Of a stretch of DNA of 64,000 bases, positions 1-8,171 are shown piece by piece. The position numbers were made by a program, and so were the translations under genes. How positions within the stretch are numbered: position 1 is the stretch's first letter; every line of letters begins with the position of its first letter. Source of the DNA: Actinomadura meyerae (lineage in GTDB: Bacteria; Actinomycetota; Actinomycetes; Streptosporangiales; Streptosporangiaceae); the NCBI RefSeq assembly GCF_900188445.1, contig NZ_FZOR01000004.1:62001-126000 (forward strand), read 5' to 3'. The notes below the pieces were generated by a model that made no database searches, was not told where the DNA came from, and was given only the letters and a program-made list of their open reading frames with translations.

Positions 1-758
1 TCCAGGTCCTCGCGCTGCGGCCCGCCGGCGACGGCGAGCTCGGCGTCCGGGACGTGCACGAGGGCGCGCAGCGCGGTGGCGACGTCCCCGGTCTCCAGGT
101 CGTCGCACACCATCACCAGGCGCGGCCGGCCGCCGTGCGGCATGGCCGGGCCGACCTGGGAGAACAGGTCGCCGTCCACGCCGTAGGGGACGACCGAGAC
201 CGACGGGCGCGGCACGCCCATCCGCACGATCTGCCCGGCCTCCTCGGCGTGCCCGGCGAGGACGATGTCGGCGTCGCGCCCGATGGCCTTCTCCAGCCGG
301 TCGCGGTGCGGGTGCACGCGGCGCCCGGCGCGGCGGTCGGACGCGGCCACCCCGTGGTAGCTCTGCGCGAACGGGATGCCGAGCTCGCGGGCGACGGCGC
401 AGGCGGCGAGGCCGCCGATCCAGCCGTGCGCGTGCACGATGTCGGGGCGCCCGGCCCCGGACCAGCGGCGGCGCAGCCCGTCGGCGAAGTCGCGGAGGTG
501 CGCGAGCAGCTCCTCGTCCGGCAGCGGGCGGGCCGGCCCGGCGTCGAGGTGGACGAGGGCGGCGCCCGGGGCGAGCCGGGTGCGGCCGCGGGCGGACGGG
601 TCCTGCCGCCGCGCGTAGACCGTGACCTGGTTCGGCTCCCCGTCCGAGACGAGCGGGCGGGTGAGCGAACGAGCGAGATCCCGGACGTGGATGGACTGCT
701 GGTGTTCGCCGTCGAGGTCGGAGGCGGACACCAGAGCGATGTTGAGCGTGCGATGCAT
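1..758 (-). CDS. GT4-family glycosyltransferase, 3' end outside window
   Basis: Only the first 252 codons are visible; the gene runs off the left edge. The N-terminus (MHRTLNIALVSASDLDGEHQ) and the segment DIVHAHGWIGGLAACAVAREL followed by IPFAQSYHG are typical of the acceptor-binding N-terminal Rossmann domain of GT4 retaining glycosyltransferases (MshA/sucrose-synthase-like group). VPYGVDGDLF marks the linker to the nucleotide-sugar-binding domain, which lies outside. The ATG at 756-758 follows a GGAGGA ribosome site about six bases upstream, which fixes the start. Such enzymes transfer sugar from an NDP- or UDP-sugar to a small molecule or glycan in the cytoplasm. The substrate cannot be told from this fragment. 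It stands alone and divergent from the next gene. Confidence 0.85.
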   Translation of the reverse strand, partial: MHRTLNIALVSASDLDGEHQQSIHVRDLARSLTRPLVSDGEPNQVTVYARRQDPSARGRTRLAPGAALVHLDAGPARPLPDEELLAHLRDFADGLRRRWSGAGRPDIVHAHGWIGGLAACAVARELGIPFAQSYHGVAASDRRAGRRVHPHRDRLEKAIGRDADIVLAGHAEEAGQIVRMGVPRPSVSVVPYGVDGDLFSQVGPAMPHGGRPRLVMVCDDLETGDVATALRALVHVPDAELAVAGGPQREDL

Positions 759-794
759 GACGGATCCTCCGGGACAACACAGGGGAAGCACGGA

Positions 795-815
795 GGTATC
801 TGCGTCGTAGACACC
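795..815. promoter_or_regulatory. Imperfect inverted repeat upstream of glycosyltransferase
   Basis: GGTATCT, a 7-base spacer, then AGACACC form an inverted repeat with one mismatch, 37 bases upstream of the glycosyltransferase start. It lies in the AT-richer divergent gap (759-947) and could be an operator. No regulator can be assigned. Confidence 0.3.
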
Positions 816-913
816 TGCTCGGCCAGTTTCATTTCCACCGGCACTCACTGTCAAACCTGGCGAAACGGCACCCGGCCCGGTCCGACCCCATGAAACCACC
901 ACCGACCTGCGGC

Positions 914-950
914 GATACTGGACCAGATGGCGGTGATACTGGACCAGATG
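914..950 (+). repeat. 21-bp tandem duplication spanning the start codon
   Basis: The 16-mer GATACTGGACCAGATG occurs at 914-929 and again at 935-950, a period of 21 bases. Each copy ends in ATG, and the two ATGs (927 and 948) are in the same frame, so the duplication has created two candidate starts seven codons apart for the next gene. Neither has a strong purine-rich ribosome site. Confidence 0.85.
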
Positions 951-1571
951 AGTGACGAACCGATCTGGTATGTGGCCTACGGCTCGAACCTCTACCGGGA
1001 GAGGTTCCGCTGCTACCTCGCTGGCGGCCGGCCGCGCGGCGCCGCCCGCGGCTACGCCGGCTGCCGCGACCCGCGGCCCGCCCGCGCCGAGCAGTCGATC
1101 ACGATCCCGGGCGGGATCTACTTCGCGCACACGTCCGTGACCTGGGGCGGCGGGATGGCCTTCTACGACCCCGCCCTGCCCGGACGCGCCGCCGCCCGCG
1201 CCTACCTGCTCACCCGCGCCCAGTTCTGCGACGTCCTGTCCCAGGAGATGCACGGCGACGCGGGCACCGACCACGACCTCACCGAGGTCCTGGCGACCGG
1301 GCGCCAGTGCCTCGGGCCCGGCCGCTACGAGACCGTCCTGAAGGTGGGCGAGCGGGCGGGCCGCCCCATGCTGACCTTCACCGCGCCCCACCCGGCGCCG
1401 CCGACCGCGCCGACCGCCGCGTACCTGGCCATGCTCGGCAACGGGCTGCGCGAGGCGCACGGCTGGCCCGCCGCCCGCGCCGCGTCCTACCTGGCCGGAC
1501 GGCCCGGCGCCCGCGGCGCCTGGGCCCCCGGAGCCATCGCGGAGCTGCTCCGCCAGGTTCCCGGCGCGTAG
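948..1571 (+). CDS. Gamma-glutamylcyclotransferase-like (AYGSN) protein
   Basis: About 207 residues, beginning MSDEPIWYVAYGSNLYRERF. The AYGSN motif close to the N-terminus is the signature of the gamma-glutamylcyclotransferase/AIG2 fold, where it binds the gamma-glutamyl or similar group. The rest (a Gly/Pro-rich barrel region and a C-terminal helix ending LLRQVPGA) fits an actinobacterial branch without a proven reaction, so I give no substrate. I prefer the ATG at 948 because homologous proteins begin just before the W-Y/F-AYGSN strand; the ATG at 927 would add MAVILDQ, which comes purely from the start-codon duplication. The gene is transcribed toward the peroxiredoxin gene 42 bases downstream and may share a transcript. 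Confidence 0.65.
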   Translation: MSDEPIWYVAYGSNLYRERFRCYLAGGRPRGAARGYAGCRDPRPARAEQSITIPGGIYFAHTSVTWGGGMAFYDPALPGRAAARAYLLTRAQFCDVLSQEMHGDAGTDHDLTEVLATGRQCLGPGRYETVLKVGERAGRPMLTFTAPHPAPPTAPTAAYLAMLGNGLREAHGWPAARAASYLAGRPGARGAWAPGAIAELLRQVPGA

Positions 1572-1613
1572 CTCCCCGCGTGCAGGTTCCGGGCGTGCGT
1601 GTAGGTTCCGGGC

Positions 1614-2063
1614 ATGAACGTCGGTGACATCGTTGACGATTTCGAGCTGCCCGACGAGATGGGCGAGCCCCGCACCCTGACCGGCCTGCTGGAGAAGGGC
1701 CCGGTGGTCCTGTTCTTCTATCCGGCCGCGATGACCCCCGGCTGCACCGCCGAGGCGTGCCACTTCCGCGACCTGGTCGCCGAACTCGCCGCGGCGGGCG
1801 GCCATCCGGTCGGCATCAGCGCCGACCCGGTCGGCAAGCAGAAGGAGTTCGCCGACCGGCACTCCCTCGGCTACCCGCTGCTGTCGGACCCGTCCGGCGA
1901 GGTCCGCGCCCGCTTCGGCGTCAAGCGCGGCGTGGCGCTGCTGCCCACCCGGCGCCGGACCTTCGTCATCGGGACCGACCGGCGCGTCCGCGCCGTGGTC
2001 AAGAGCGAGGTGCGGATGAACGTGCACGCCGACAAGGCCCTCGCCGCCCTCCGCGCCCTCTAG
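1614..2063 (+). CDS. bcp: BCP/PrxQ-type peroxiredoxin
   Basis: A 149-residue thiol peroxidase of the AhpC/TSA superfamily. The sequence FFYPAAMTPGCTAEACHFRD contains the peroxidatic Cys44 in the canonical T-P-G-C motif and Cys49, the resolving cysteine five residues later that marks the PrxQ/BCP subgroup. The fold continues with SADPVGKQKEFAD, YPLLSDPSGEVRARFGV and a conserved Arg near RRTFVIG. It should reduce hydrogen or alkyl peroxides in the cytoplasm using thioredoxin or a related thiol donor. The length matches the family. Just upstream, AGGTTCCGGGC occurs twice (in 1582-1613), the second copy ending two bases from the ATG; there is no clear Shine-Dalgarno. Confidence 0.9.
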   Translation: MNVGDIVDDFELPDEMGEPRTLTGLLEKGPVVLFFYPAAMTPGCTAEACHFRDLVAELAAAGGHPVGISADPVGKQKEFADRHSLGYPLLSDPSGEVRARFGVKRGVALLPTRRRTFVIGTDRRVRAVVKSEVRMNVHADKALAALRAL

Positions 2064-2097
2064 GGGCCGCGCCCTCCAAGGCCCGTAGCAGCGCCCG

Positions 2098-3738
2098 CTA
2101 GGCGGCCGGGTGCCGTGGGACGACCGGGAGGACGACGGCGGACGGACGGCCGGGGTCGTGGAAGATCTCCTGGTCGGCGGTGAGCATCTCGGTGGCGGTG
2201 CCGATGGGGGCGCCGGTGCCGGGGTTGCGGGCGACGCGCGGGTAGGCGCCGCTCGCGACCTGGACGCGGACGCGGTGGCCGCGGCGGAAGCGGTGCCCGG
2301 CGGGCCACAGCTCGACGGCGACCCGCCGCACCCCGTCGGCCCCGGCCTCCGGGGTGCCGGGGACGAGCCGCCGCATGCCCTCGCAGAGGTTGAGCGACAC
2401 GCCGTCCGGGTCGACGTCGCAGAGCCGGACGACGAAGTCGGTGTGCTCCCGGTTCGAGCGGATGTGCAGGTCGGCGGTGACCGGGCCGATGATCTCCAGG
2501 TCGTCGTCCAGGACCTCGGAGGTGTAGGTGAGCACGTCGCGCCGGCGCTCCAGCCGCCGCTGGTCGGTGGACGGCCGGGTCTCGCCGAGCAGCGTGGGCC
2601 CGCCGAGGAACGGCGTCGGGTGGTTCGGGTCGTACCGGTAGGCGTCGGGCTCGGACTCGGGCGGGGCGGCGGTGGACAGCGCCCCGCCCGGCCGCAGGTG
2701 CCAGCGCTCCTCGCGCATGCCGGGGACGGGCCAGTCGGGGAACTCGCGCCACTCGTCCGCGCCGGTGATGTAGAGCCGGACGGGGTTCTCCCGCAGCCCG
2801 GACGGGTCGTCGAGGAGGTGGGCGCGGAACCAGGCGATGGAGTCGGCGACCGAGCCGCGCATCATCCGCTGGTCGGCGTGGAACCAGGGGCCGATCGTCA
2901 GGTAGGGGCGGCGGCCGGCGGCGCGCAGGGCCGCGTAGTCCTTCATCTGCCAGGGCAGGAAGATGTCGTACCAGCCGCCCGTCATATTCACCGGCGCCGT
3001 GACCTTCGACACGGTCGGGCTGAAGTCGCGCTTGTCCCAGAACGGGGTGTCGGGCCCGTTGACCAGGAGGTCCTGGAAGAAGCGCTGCTGGGCGCCGGTC
3101 GCGAGCCGGTCGAGCTCGGCGATCGGGCGCCCGGACAGGGTGGCGCGGCGGGCTCGGCGCGGCGACATGATGCCGGTGGTGATGCCGGACAGGGAGTTCT
3201 TCATCCGCGCGGTCAGGTCGACCCAGATCAGCGCCGACTCCAGCGCGAAGGTGCCGCCGACGTTGACCGCGTCGCGGAAGGTGGAGGCGGTGACCTGCAT
3301 CGACAGGGCCTTCAGCTCGGGCCCGGCGTCGGCGGCGACGGCCCACTGCACGTAGCCGAGGTAGCTCGGGCCGTGCATGGCGAACGTCCCGCCGAACCAG
3401 GGCTGCGAGCGCAGCCACTCGATGGTGGCGAGGCCGTCCTCGCGCTCGTCGAGCGCCTCGAACACGCCGCCGGACCCGAAGCCGCCGCGGACGCTCTGCA
3501 CCACCGCCTGGAAGCCGTGCGAGGCGAACGCCTGCCCGCACATCAGCCCGAACGGCCCGCGCCTGCCGTACGGGGACCGGACGAGCACGACGGGCGCCCC
3601 GTCGACGTCCACCGGGGCGTACCGGTCGGCCAGCAGCGTGACCCCGTCGGCGGCGGGGACGGCGAGGTCGCGCTCGACCGTCACCCGGTGGGGGCCGTTG
3701 CGCAGTCCCAGCGCCGTGACCCCCAGCCGGCGCATCAT
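2098..3738 (-). CDS. CocE/NonD-family X-Pro dipeptidyl-peptidase-like hydrolase (S15)
   Basis: About 546 residues, alpha/beta-hydrolase of the CocE/S15 type. The nucleophile motif is GPSYLGYVQW with Ser125 (numbering from the 3738 start). The acid is in GGWYDIFLPWQ and the histidine in TIGPWFHADQ, the same order as the Ser-Asp-His triad of cocaine esterase. The C-terminal half has the jelly-roll region (VRLYITGADEWREFPDWP, VTADLHIRSNREHTDFVVRL) found in this family. It should hydrolyse an ester or N-acyl bond of unknown substrate. The frame is open to a GTG at 3795, but the paired ATGs at 3738/3735, just after a GGTGGGA stretch, match the usual family N-terminus (MRRLGV..). It is convergent with the peroxiredoxin gene. 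Confidence 0.85.
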   Translation of the reverse strand: MMRRLGVTALGLRNGPHRVTVERDLAVPAADGVTLLADRYAPVDVDGAPVVLVRSPYGRRGPFGLMCGQAFASHGFQAVVQSVRGGFGSGGVFEALDEREDGLATIEWLRSQPWFGGTFAMHGPSYLGYVQWAVAADAGPELKALSMQVTASTFRDAVNVGGTFALESALIWVDLTARMKNSLSGITTGIMSPRRARRATLSGRPIAELDRLATGAQQRFFQDLLVNGPDTPFWDKRDFSPTVSKVTAPVNMTGGWYDIFLPWQMKDYAALRAAGRRPYLTIGPWFHADQRMMRGSVADSIAWFRAHLLDDPSGLRENPVRLYITGADEWREFPDWPVPGMREERWHLRPGGALSTAAPPESEPDAYRYDPNHPTPFLGGPTLLGETRPSTDQRRLERRRDVLTYTSEVLDDDLEIIGPVTADLHIRSNREHTDFVVRLCDVDPDGVSLNLCEGMRRLVPGTPEAGADGVRRVAVELWPAGHRFRRGHRVRVQVASGAYPRVARNPGTGAPIGTATEMLTADQEIFHDPGRPSAVVLPVVPRHPAA

Positions 3739-3932
3739 TCCCACCGCTACCACGCGATCGATCGTATCCGCCACATCGGCCGACCCCGCGGCCACATGTC
3801 CCCGCGATACGCCCCGGAGCCCGCCGCGCCTTCACTACGATCAAGACTCACAACTCGGCAAATCGGGATCTTACGGGCCGCATGCGGCCGGCGCGGCCGG
3901 CCCCGGCCCCGGTTGGGAGAGTTTCACACGTC

Positions 3933-5009
3933 ATGGCTGACCTGGGCGATCTGAGCTGGACGCGCGTCATCGCCGCCGCCGTCGTGATGGCGGCGGCGCT
4001 GGCGATCGCCGTCCTCCTGCGGCTGCTGACCGGGCGGCTGACCCGGCGGGCGGGCGACACCCGGTGGGCCTGGGACGACCTCGCCGCCCGCCTGATCCGC
4101 GACCTGGCGATGCCGCTCGCGGTGCTGATCGGGCTGTGGACGGCGGCGAAGGTGCTGGAGCTGCCGCGCGGCACCCTGGACGTCATCGCCAGGATCCTCA
4201 CCGCGGTGACGATCCTCGTGGTCTCGCTGGCGATGGCCCGGCTGATCGCCGCGTCGGTGACCTCGATCGCGATGGCCCGGCAGGGCGTCGCCGCGAACGT
4301 CACGATCTTCGCCAACATCACCCGGGTGATCGTGCTCGGCATCGGCGTGCTGGTGATGCTGCAGAGCATCGGGGTGTCGATCACGCCGCTGCTCGGCGCC
4401 CTGGGCGTCGGCGGTCTCGCGGTCGCGCTGGCCCTGCAGGACACGCTCGCCAACCTGTTCGCGGGCGTGCACGTCCTCGCGTCCAAGACGATCGAGCCCG
4501 GCGACTACATCAAGCTGGCCACCGGCCAGGAGGGCTACGTCGTCGACATCAACTGGCGCAACACCTCCATCCGGACGCTGTCGGACAACATCGAGGTCAT
4601 CCCGAACCAGCGCTTCTCCGACACGATCCTCACCAACTACCACCGGCCCGCGCAGGACATGTCGGTCCTGGTGTACGCCAAGGTGCCCTACGAGGTCGAC
4701 CTGGACGCGGTGGAGGAGATGCTGGTCAGGGTCGGCCACGAGGTCATGAACGACGTGCAGGGCGGCGTCGCCGACTCCAACGTCCTCGTGCGGTTCGACG
4801 ACTTCAACGACTCCTCGGTGGGCTTCCACGTGATCCTGCGGTCCAGCGAGTTCGGCGACCAGTTCGCGATCAAGCACGAGTTCCTCAAGCGCCTGCACCG
4901 CACGCTCCGCGAGGAGGGCATCGCGCCGCCGTACTGGCACCACCGCGTGGTCGTGGACGAGCCGTCGTCCGCCCCCGCCGCGACCCGCGCCAACGGGATG
5001 GCGCGCTGA
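3933..5009 (+). CDS. MscS-family mechanosensitive ion channel
   Basis: About 358 residues. Three to four hydrophobic helices occupy the N-terminal half. The pore helix is visible in TPLLGALGVGGLAVALALQDTLANLFAGVHV, the Gly/Ala-rich TM3 of MscS, followed by the beta domain (PGDYIKLATGQEGYVVDINWRNT; IEVIPNQRFSDTILTNY) and a C-terminal alpha/beta domain. It would open under membrane tension to release solutes in hypo-osmotic shock; some family members are only weakly gated. The longest frame opens at 3882, but ATG 3933 is preceded by GGGAGAG and begins a normal channel N-terminus (MADLGDLSWTRVI). It ends four bases from the convergent TetR gene. Confidence 0.9.
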   Translation: MADLGDLSWTRVIAAAVVMAAALAIAVLLRLLTGRLTRRAGDTRWAWDDLAARLIRDLAMPLAVLIGLWTAAKVLELPRGTLDVIARILTAVTILVVSLAMARLIAASVTSIAMARQGVAANVTIFANITRVIVLGIGVLVMLQSIGVSITPLLGALGVGGLAVALALQDTLANLFAGVHVLASKTIEPGDYIKLATGQEGYVVDINWRNTSIRTLSDNIEVIPNQRFSDTILTNYHRPAQDMSVLVYAKVPYEVDLDAVEEMLVRVGHEVMNDVQGGVADSNVLVRFDDFNDSSVGFHVILRSSEFGDQFAIKHEFLKRLHRTLREEGIAPPYWHHRVVVDEPSSAPAATRANGMAR

Positions 5010-5013
5010 CGCG

Positions 5014-5592
5014 TCAGGGCCGGACGATCGGCATCAGCACCTCGTCCACGACCGACGCCACGTAGGCGTCGGTGAGGGGCCCGCCGCCGATCAGGTTGTT
5101 GTAGACGATCACCGCCGGCCCGACGTTGGCGATCTGCCGGGTCGCCGCGCCGGGCCGGATCTCGCCGCGCTCGGCGGCCTCCACCAGCGCCTCGTAGAGC
5201 AGCTCCCGGACGGGCCGGGACAGCCGCTCGTGGACGACCTCGTGCACGAGCCCCTTGCCCGTGTCCGCGTCCTCCTTGAGGATCATGAACGCGGCGCCCC
5301 GGCAGGCGACCAGGGTGTCACGCGTGCAGGTCAGGATCGCGACCATGTCCTCGCGCACGCTGCCGGTGCGCGGCGCGGTCGGCGGCTCGGGCAGCACGTG
5401 CTTGAGCGCGTCGGTGATCAGCTCGTCCTTGGACTTCCACCGCCGGTACAGCGCGGCCTTGCCGGTGCGGGCGGCCGCCGCGACGCCCTCCATCGTCAGC
5501 CGCCGGTAGCCGGCCCGCTCCAGTTCGGCGAACACGGCGTCGTAGATCGCCGCTTCCAGGTCGGTGCCGCGGCGGCGGGTGGCAGGGGTCAC
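5014..5592 (-). CDS. TetR/AcrR-family repressor
   Basis: 192 residues starting at a GTG (5590-5592) with GGGGAG just upstream. The N-terminal helix-turn-helix is clear: AAIYDAVFAELERAGYRRLT, then MEGVAAAARTGKAALYRRW and KSKDELITDAL, the TetR DNA-binding signature at residues about 13-62. The C-terminal half (TetR_C-like) binds an unknown ligand. It is divergent from the DHA2 exporter at 5701 with two near-identical operator-like sites between them, so it most likely represses itself and the exporter. A longer frame reading through it from 7497 is only a shadow. Confidence 0.92.
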   Translation of the reverse strand: MTPATRRRGTDLEAAIYDAVFAELERAGYRRLTMEGVAAAARTGKAALYRRWKSKDELITDALKHVLPEPPTAPRTGSVREDMVAILTCTRDTLVACRGAAFMILKEDADTGKGLVHEVVHERLSRPVRELLYEALVEAAERGEIRPGAATRQIANVGPAVIVYNNLIGGGPLTDAYVASVVDEVLMPIVRP

Positions 5593-5600
5593 GACCCGCT

Positions 5601-5677
5601 CCCCACAATAGTGAACGCAACCGTTCTCTTTTGCGCGCATCGGTGGTAGGTTCCCCACATAGTGTACGTCGCCGTTC
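5601..5677. promoter_or_regulatory. Two operator copies between tetR and MFS genes
   Basis: Two related 25/26-mers lie in the divergent gap. Copy 1 (5601-5626) contains CCCCACAATAGTGAACG and ends CGTTC; copy 2 (5653-5677) contains CCCCACATAGTGTACG and ends CGTTC. In copy 1 GAACG and CGTTC form a perfect inverted repeat around four bases, the expected half-sites for a TetR dimer. The copies are about 51 bases apart, near five helical turns. The likely promoters of both genes lie inside this interval. Confidence 0.7.
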
Positions 5678-5700
5678 CTTAATTCTCGGGAAGGACCGCT

Positions 5701-7245
5701 GTGACCGCGTCCAACGAGCGGACGGCCGCGCCCCCGGAGACCGCAACTCCGGGAAAGGCCGCCGCCTCCCATCATCGCCCAGGAGCCGTCCTCGCCGTGA
5801 TCGCGGGCTGCCAGCTCATGATCGGCGTGGACAGCTCCGTCGTCACCATCGCGCTGCCGGAGGTGCAGCGCGGCCTCGGCCTGTCGACCGGGGGCCTCGC
5901 CTGGGTCCAGAACGCCTACATGCTCGCCTTCGGCGGCCTGCTGCTGCTCGGCGGCCGCGCCGGCGACGTGTTCGGCCGCCGCCGCGCGTTCACCGCCGGG
6001 ATCGCGCTGTTCACCGCCGCGTCCCTGCTCGGCGGGCTGGCGGGCGCGGGCTGGTGGCTGATCGCCGCCCGCGCCGGCCAGGGCGTCGCCGCCGCCGTCG
6101 CCGCGCCGAGCGCGATGGCGCTGATCGCGCAGCACTTCAGCGGCCAGGCCCGGGTACGGGCGCTGAGCGTCTTCTCCGCCGTGACCGGAGCCGGCGCCGC
6201 GGTGGGCATGGTCGCGGGCGGGCTGCTGACCGAGGCCGGCTCCTGGCGGTGGGTGTTCTTCGTGAACGTCCCCGCCGGGCTCGTCCTGCTGCCGGCCGCG
6301 CTGCGCGTCCTCGGCGGGACCCGGCGCCGCCCCGGCCGCGCCGAATCCGGCCGCGCCGGCCATCCCGGTCTCGCCCGTCCCGGTCTCGCCCGTCCCGGTC
6401 TCGCCCGTCCCGGTCTCGCCCGTCCCGGTCTCGCCCGTCCCGGTCTCGGCCGTTTCGACCTGGGCGGGGCCGTCACGTCCACCGGCGGCCTCACCGCGCT
6501 CGTCTACGCGCTGATCCGGGCCGGGTCGGACGGGTGGGGCGACCGGCGCGCGCTCGCCGCGTTCGGCGCCGCCGCCGTGCTGCTGGCCGCCTTCGTGCTG
6601 ACCGAGCGGCGCGCCCGCCGCCCGGTGATGCCGCTGTGGCTGCTGACCGGCCGCGACCGCGCCGCGTCCTACCTCGCCCAGCTCCTGCTGACCGCCGCGA
6701 TGTTCGGCTCGTTCTTCTTCCTCACCCAGTACCTGCAGCAGGTCCTGCACTACGGCCCGCTGCGCGCCGGAGCGGCGTTCCTGCCGATGGTCGGCACGCA
6801 GTTCGCGGTCGTCCGGCTGGCGCCGCGGCTGATGGCGCGCGTCGGCGCCCGGCCGGTCGTCATCGCGGGCGCGCTGCTGATCGCCACCGGGCTGCTGTGG
6901 CTGTCCCGGCTGTCGCCCGGCGACGGCTACGCCGCCGGGGTGCTGGTGCCGTTCCTGCTGATGGGCGCGGGCGGCGGGATGTCGGTCATGCCGCTGAACG
7001 CGGTGATCCTCGCCAGCGTGGAGCCCGAGCACGCGGGGTCGGCGTCCGGCATCGCCCAGACGATGCTGTGGACGGGCGGCTCGCTGGGGTCGGCCGCCAT
7101 GGTCACCGCCTACGGCGCGGCGTCCGGCCACGGCGTCGCGCAGGGCATGGACGCCGCGTTCGCCGCCGGCGGGCTGTTCGCCGCCGCGGCGCTCGCCGTG
7201 GCGGTGCTGGTGCTGCGCGTGCCTCCGGTGAGTCCCGGCCGGTGA
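5701..7245 (+). CDS. DHA2-type MFS drug exporter
   Basis: 514 residues, about 14 hydrophobic segments. GVDSSVVTIALPEVQRGLGL opens helix 1 and the loop 2-3 motif GGRAGDVFGRRRAF is the MFS motif A. The GTG at 5701 follows GGGAAGGA at seven bases. The family exports cationic or amphipathic drugs using proton motive force. The central cytoplasmic loop between helices 6 and 7 (about residues 205-250) is stretched by a pentapeptide repeat, LARPG, encoded by a 15-bp tandem array. Expression is probably controlled by the divergent TetR protein through the paired operators. Confidence 0.9.
   Translation: MTASNERTAAPPETATPGKAAASHHRPGAVLAVIAGCQLMIGVDSSVVTIALPEVQRGLGLSTGGLAWVQNAYMLAFGGLLLLGGRAGDVFGRRRAFTAGIALFTAASLLGGLAGAGWWLIAARAGQGVAAAVAAPSAMALIAQHFSGQARVRALSVFSAVTGAGAAVGMVAGGLLTEAGSWRWVFFVNVPAGLVLLPAALRVLGGTRRRPGRAESGRAGHPGLARPGLARPGLARPGLARPGLARPGLGRFDLGGAVTSTGGLTALVYALIRAGSDGWGDRRALAAFGAAAVLLAAFVLTERRARRPVMPLWLLTGRDRAASYLAQLLLTAAMFGSFFFLTQYLQQVLHYGPLRAGAAFLPMVGTQFAVVRLAPRLMARVGARPVVIAGALLIATGLLWLSRLSPGDGYAAGVLVPFLLMGAGGGMSVMPLNAVILASVEPEHAGSASGIAQTMLWTGGSLGSAAMVTAYGAASGHGVAQGMDAAFAAGGLFAAAALAVAVLVLRVPPVSPGR
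6364..6453 (+). repeat. Six 15-bp tandem units inside the MFS gene
   Basis: The unit CCCGGTCTCGCCCGT occurs six times head to tail, the last copy with one change (GGCCGT). Being a multiple of three it keeps the frame and encodes PGLAR repeats in the central loop of the exporter. The first five copies are identical to the base, which suggests recent slippage and a length-variable locus. Confidence 0.95.
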
Positions 7246-7258
7246 CTCCCGGCGCCGG

Positions 7259-8098
7259 TCACGCGGGCGGGGGAGCGACCTCGTCGAACCAGGCGAGGAT
7301 CTCGGTGTCGCCGAACATCCGCGCCGTCTCGGCGGCCGACGGCGACCCCGCCCGCGGGTCGGCGCCCGCGTCCAGCAGGGCCCGCACGACCGCCGTCTCC
7401 CGCTTGAACACCGCGCCCGCGAGGGGCCGCTGCCCGCGGTCGTTGGCGCGCTCGGGGTCGGCGCCGCGCGCGGCGAGGGCCCGGACCGTCTCCGCATGGC
7501 CGTGGTAGGCCGCGAGCATGAGGAGCGTGTCGCCCCGCTCGTTGCACAGGTTCACCGGCGTCCCCGCGTCCACGTAGCCGATGAGCCGCCCGGTGTCACC
7601 GGCCCGCGCCAGGTCGAACATCCGGTCGGCGAACCCGTCCGCCTCCGGGAATGCGTCGGCGAGGATGCTCTCCGCCGTGAGCAGCCCGCCGAGGCTGTTC
7701 TCGCCGTAGGAGAGCCGCTTCTCCAGCGAGACCAGCGCGCCGTCCTCGGGGAACGAGGCGAACCGCACCTCGTCCGCCAGCGACTGCATGATCAGCAGCC
7801 CGCGGCCGTGCTCGGCCGACAGGTCGGGCAGCGGGACGCGCCCGGCGTCGAACCCGGTGCCCGAATCGATCACCTTGATGGTGCAGCGGCGGTCCTGGAT
7901 GGTGGCGCGCACCGTGTAGCGGGCGCCGTGGTCGGCGTGCTGGATGACGTTGCTGCACGCCTCGGTCAGCATCATCTCGATGTCGTCCCGGATGTGCTCC
8001 TCGACCCCGAGTGCGGCGAGCGCCGCGTCCAGGAGCCTCCGCGTGGCCGGGACGCTCGCGGCGTCCCGGGGAAGCAGGAGATCCAGGCTGATTTCCAC
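7259..8098 (-). CDS. RsbW-like HATPase fused to ankyrin repeats
   Basis: About 279 residues. The N-terminal 120 or so residues are a GHKL ATPase of the anti-sigma-factor kinase type: the N-box is MMLTEACSNVIQHA and the G boxes are KVIDSGTGFDAG and SAEHGRGLLIMQ. From about residue 170 there are three to four ankyrin repeats (GDTLLMLAAYHGHAETVRAL; GADPERANDRGQRPLAGAVF; RALLDAGADPRAG). The kinase would bind or phosphorylate an anti-anti-sigma partner, with the ankyrin part as a protein-binding arm. I prefer the GTG at 8098 (GGAG five bases upstream, start of the conserved VEISLDLLLP strand); the frame is open to an ATG at 8146. Confidence 0.8.
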   Translation of the reverse strand: MEISLDLLLPRDAASVPATRRLLDAALAALGVEEHIRDDIEMMLTEACSNVIQHADHGARYTVRATIQDRRCTIKVIDSGTGFDAGRVPLPDLSAEHGRGLLIMQSLADEVRFASFPEDGALVSLEKRLSYGENSLGGLLTAESILADAFPEADGFADRMFDLARAGDTGRLIGYVDAGTPVNLCNERGDTLLMLAAYHGHAETVRALAARGADPERANDRGQRPLAGAVFKRETAVVRALLDAGADPRAGSPSAAETARMFGDTEILAWFDEVAPPPA

Positions 8099-8171
8099 AT
8101 CAACTCCGTCCGTCCCCCTGGATCGTGCCCTTTCGGCCACGCTCAAACATCCGGGCGGGACGGCGCGGCGG

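Noticed and set aside
113-844. 243-residue minus-strand frame at the left edge
   Set aside because: It is Ser/Arg/Pro-rich and out of frame with the glycosyltransferase, whose true frame starts at 758.
6364-6453. CRISPR-like array
   Set aside because: Units are contiguous 15-mers with no spacers, in frame inside a transporter gene.
5014-7497. 827-residue minus-strand frame covering TetR and the MFS gene
   Set aside because: Only its last 192 codons (TetR) are protein-like; the rest lies opposite the exporter and shows low-complexity repeats from the 15-bp array.
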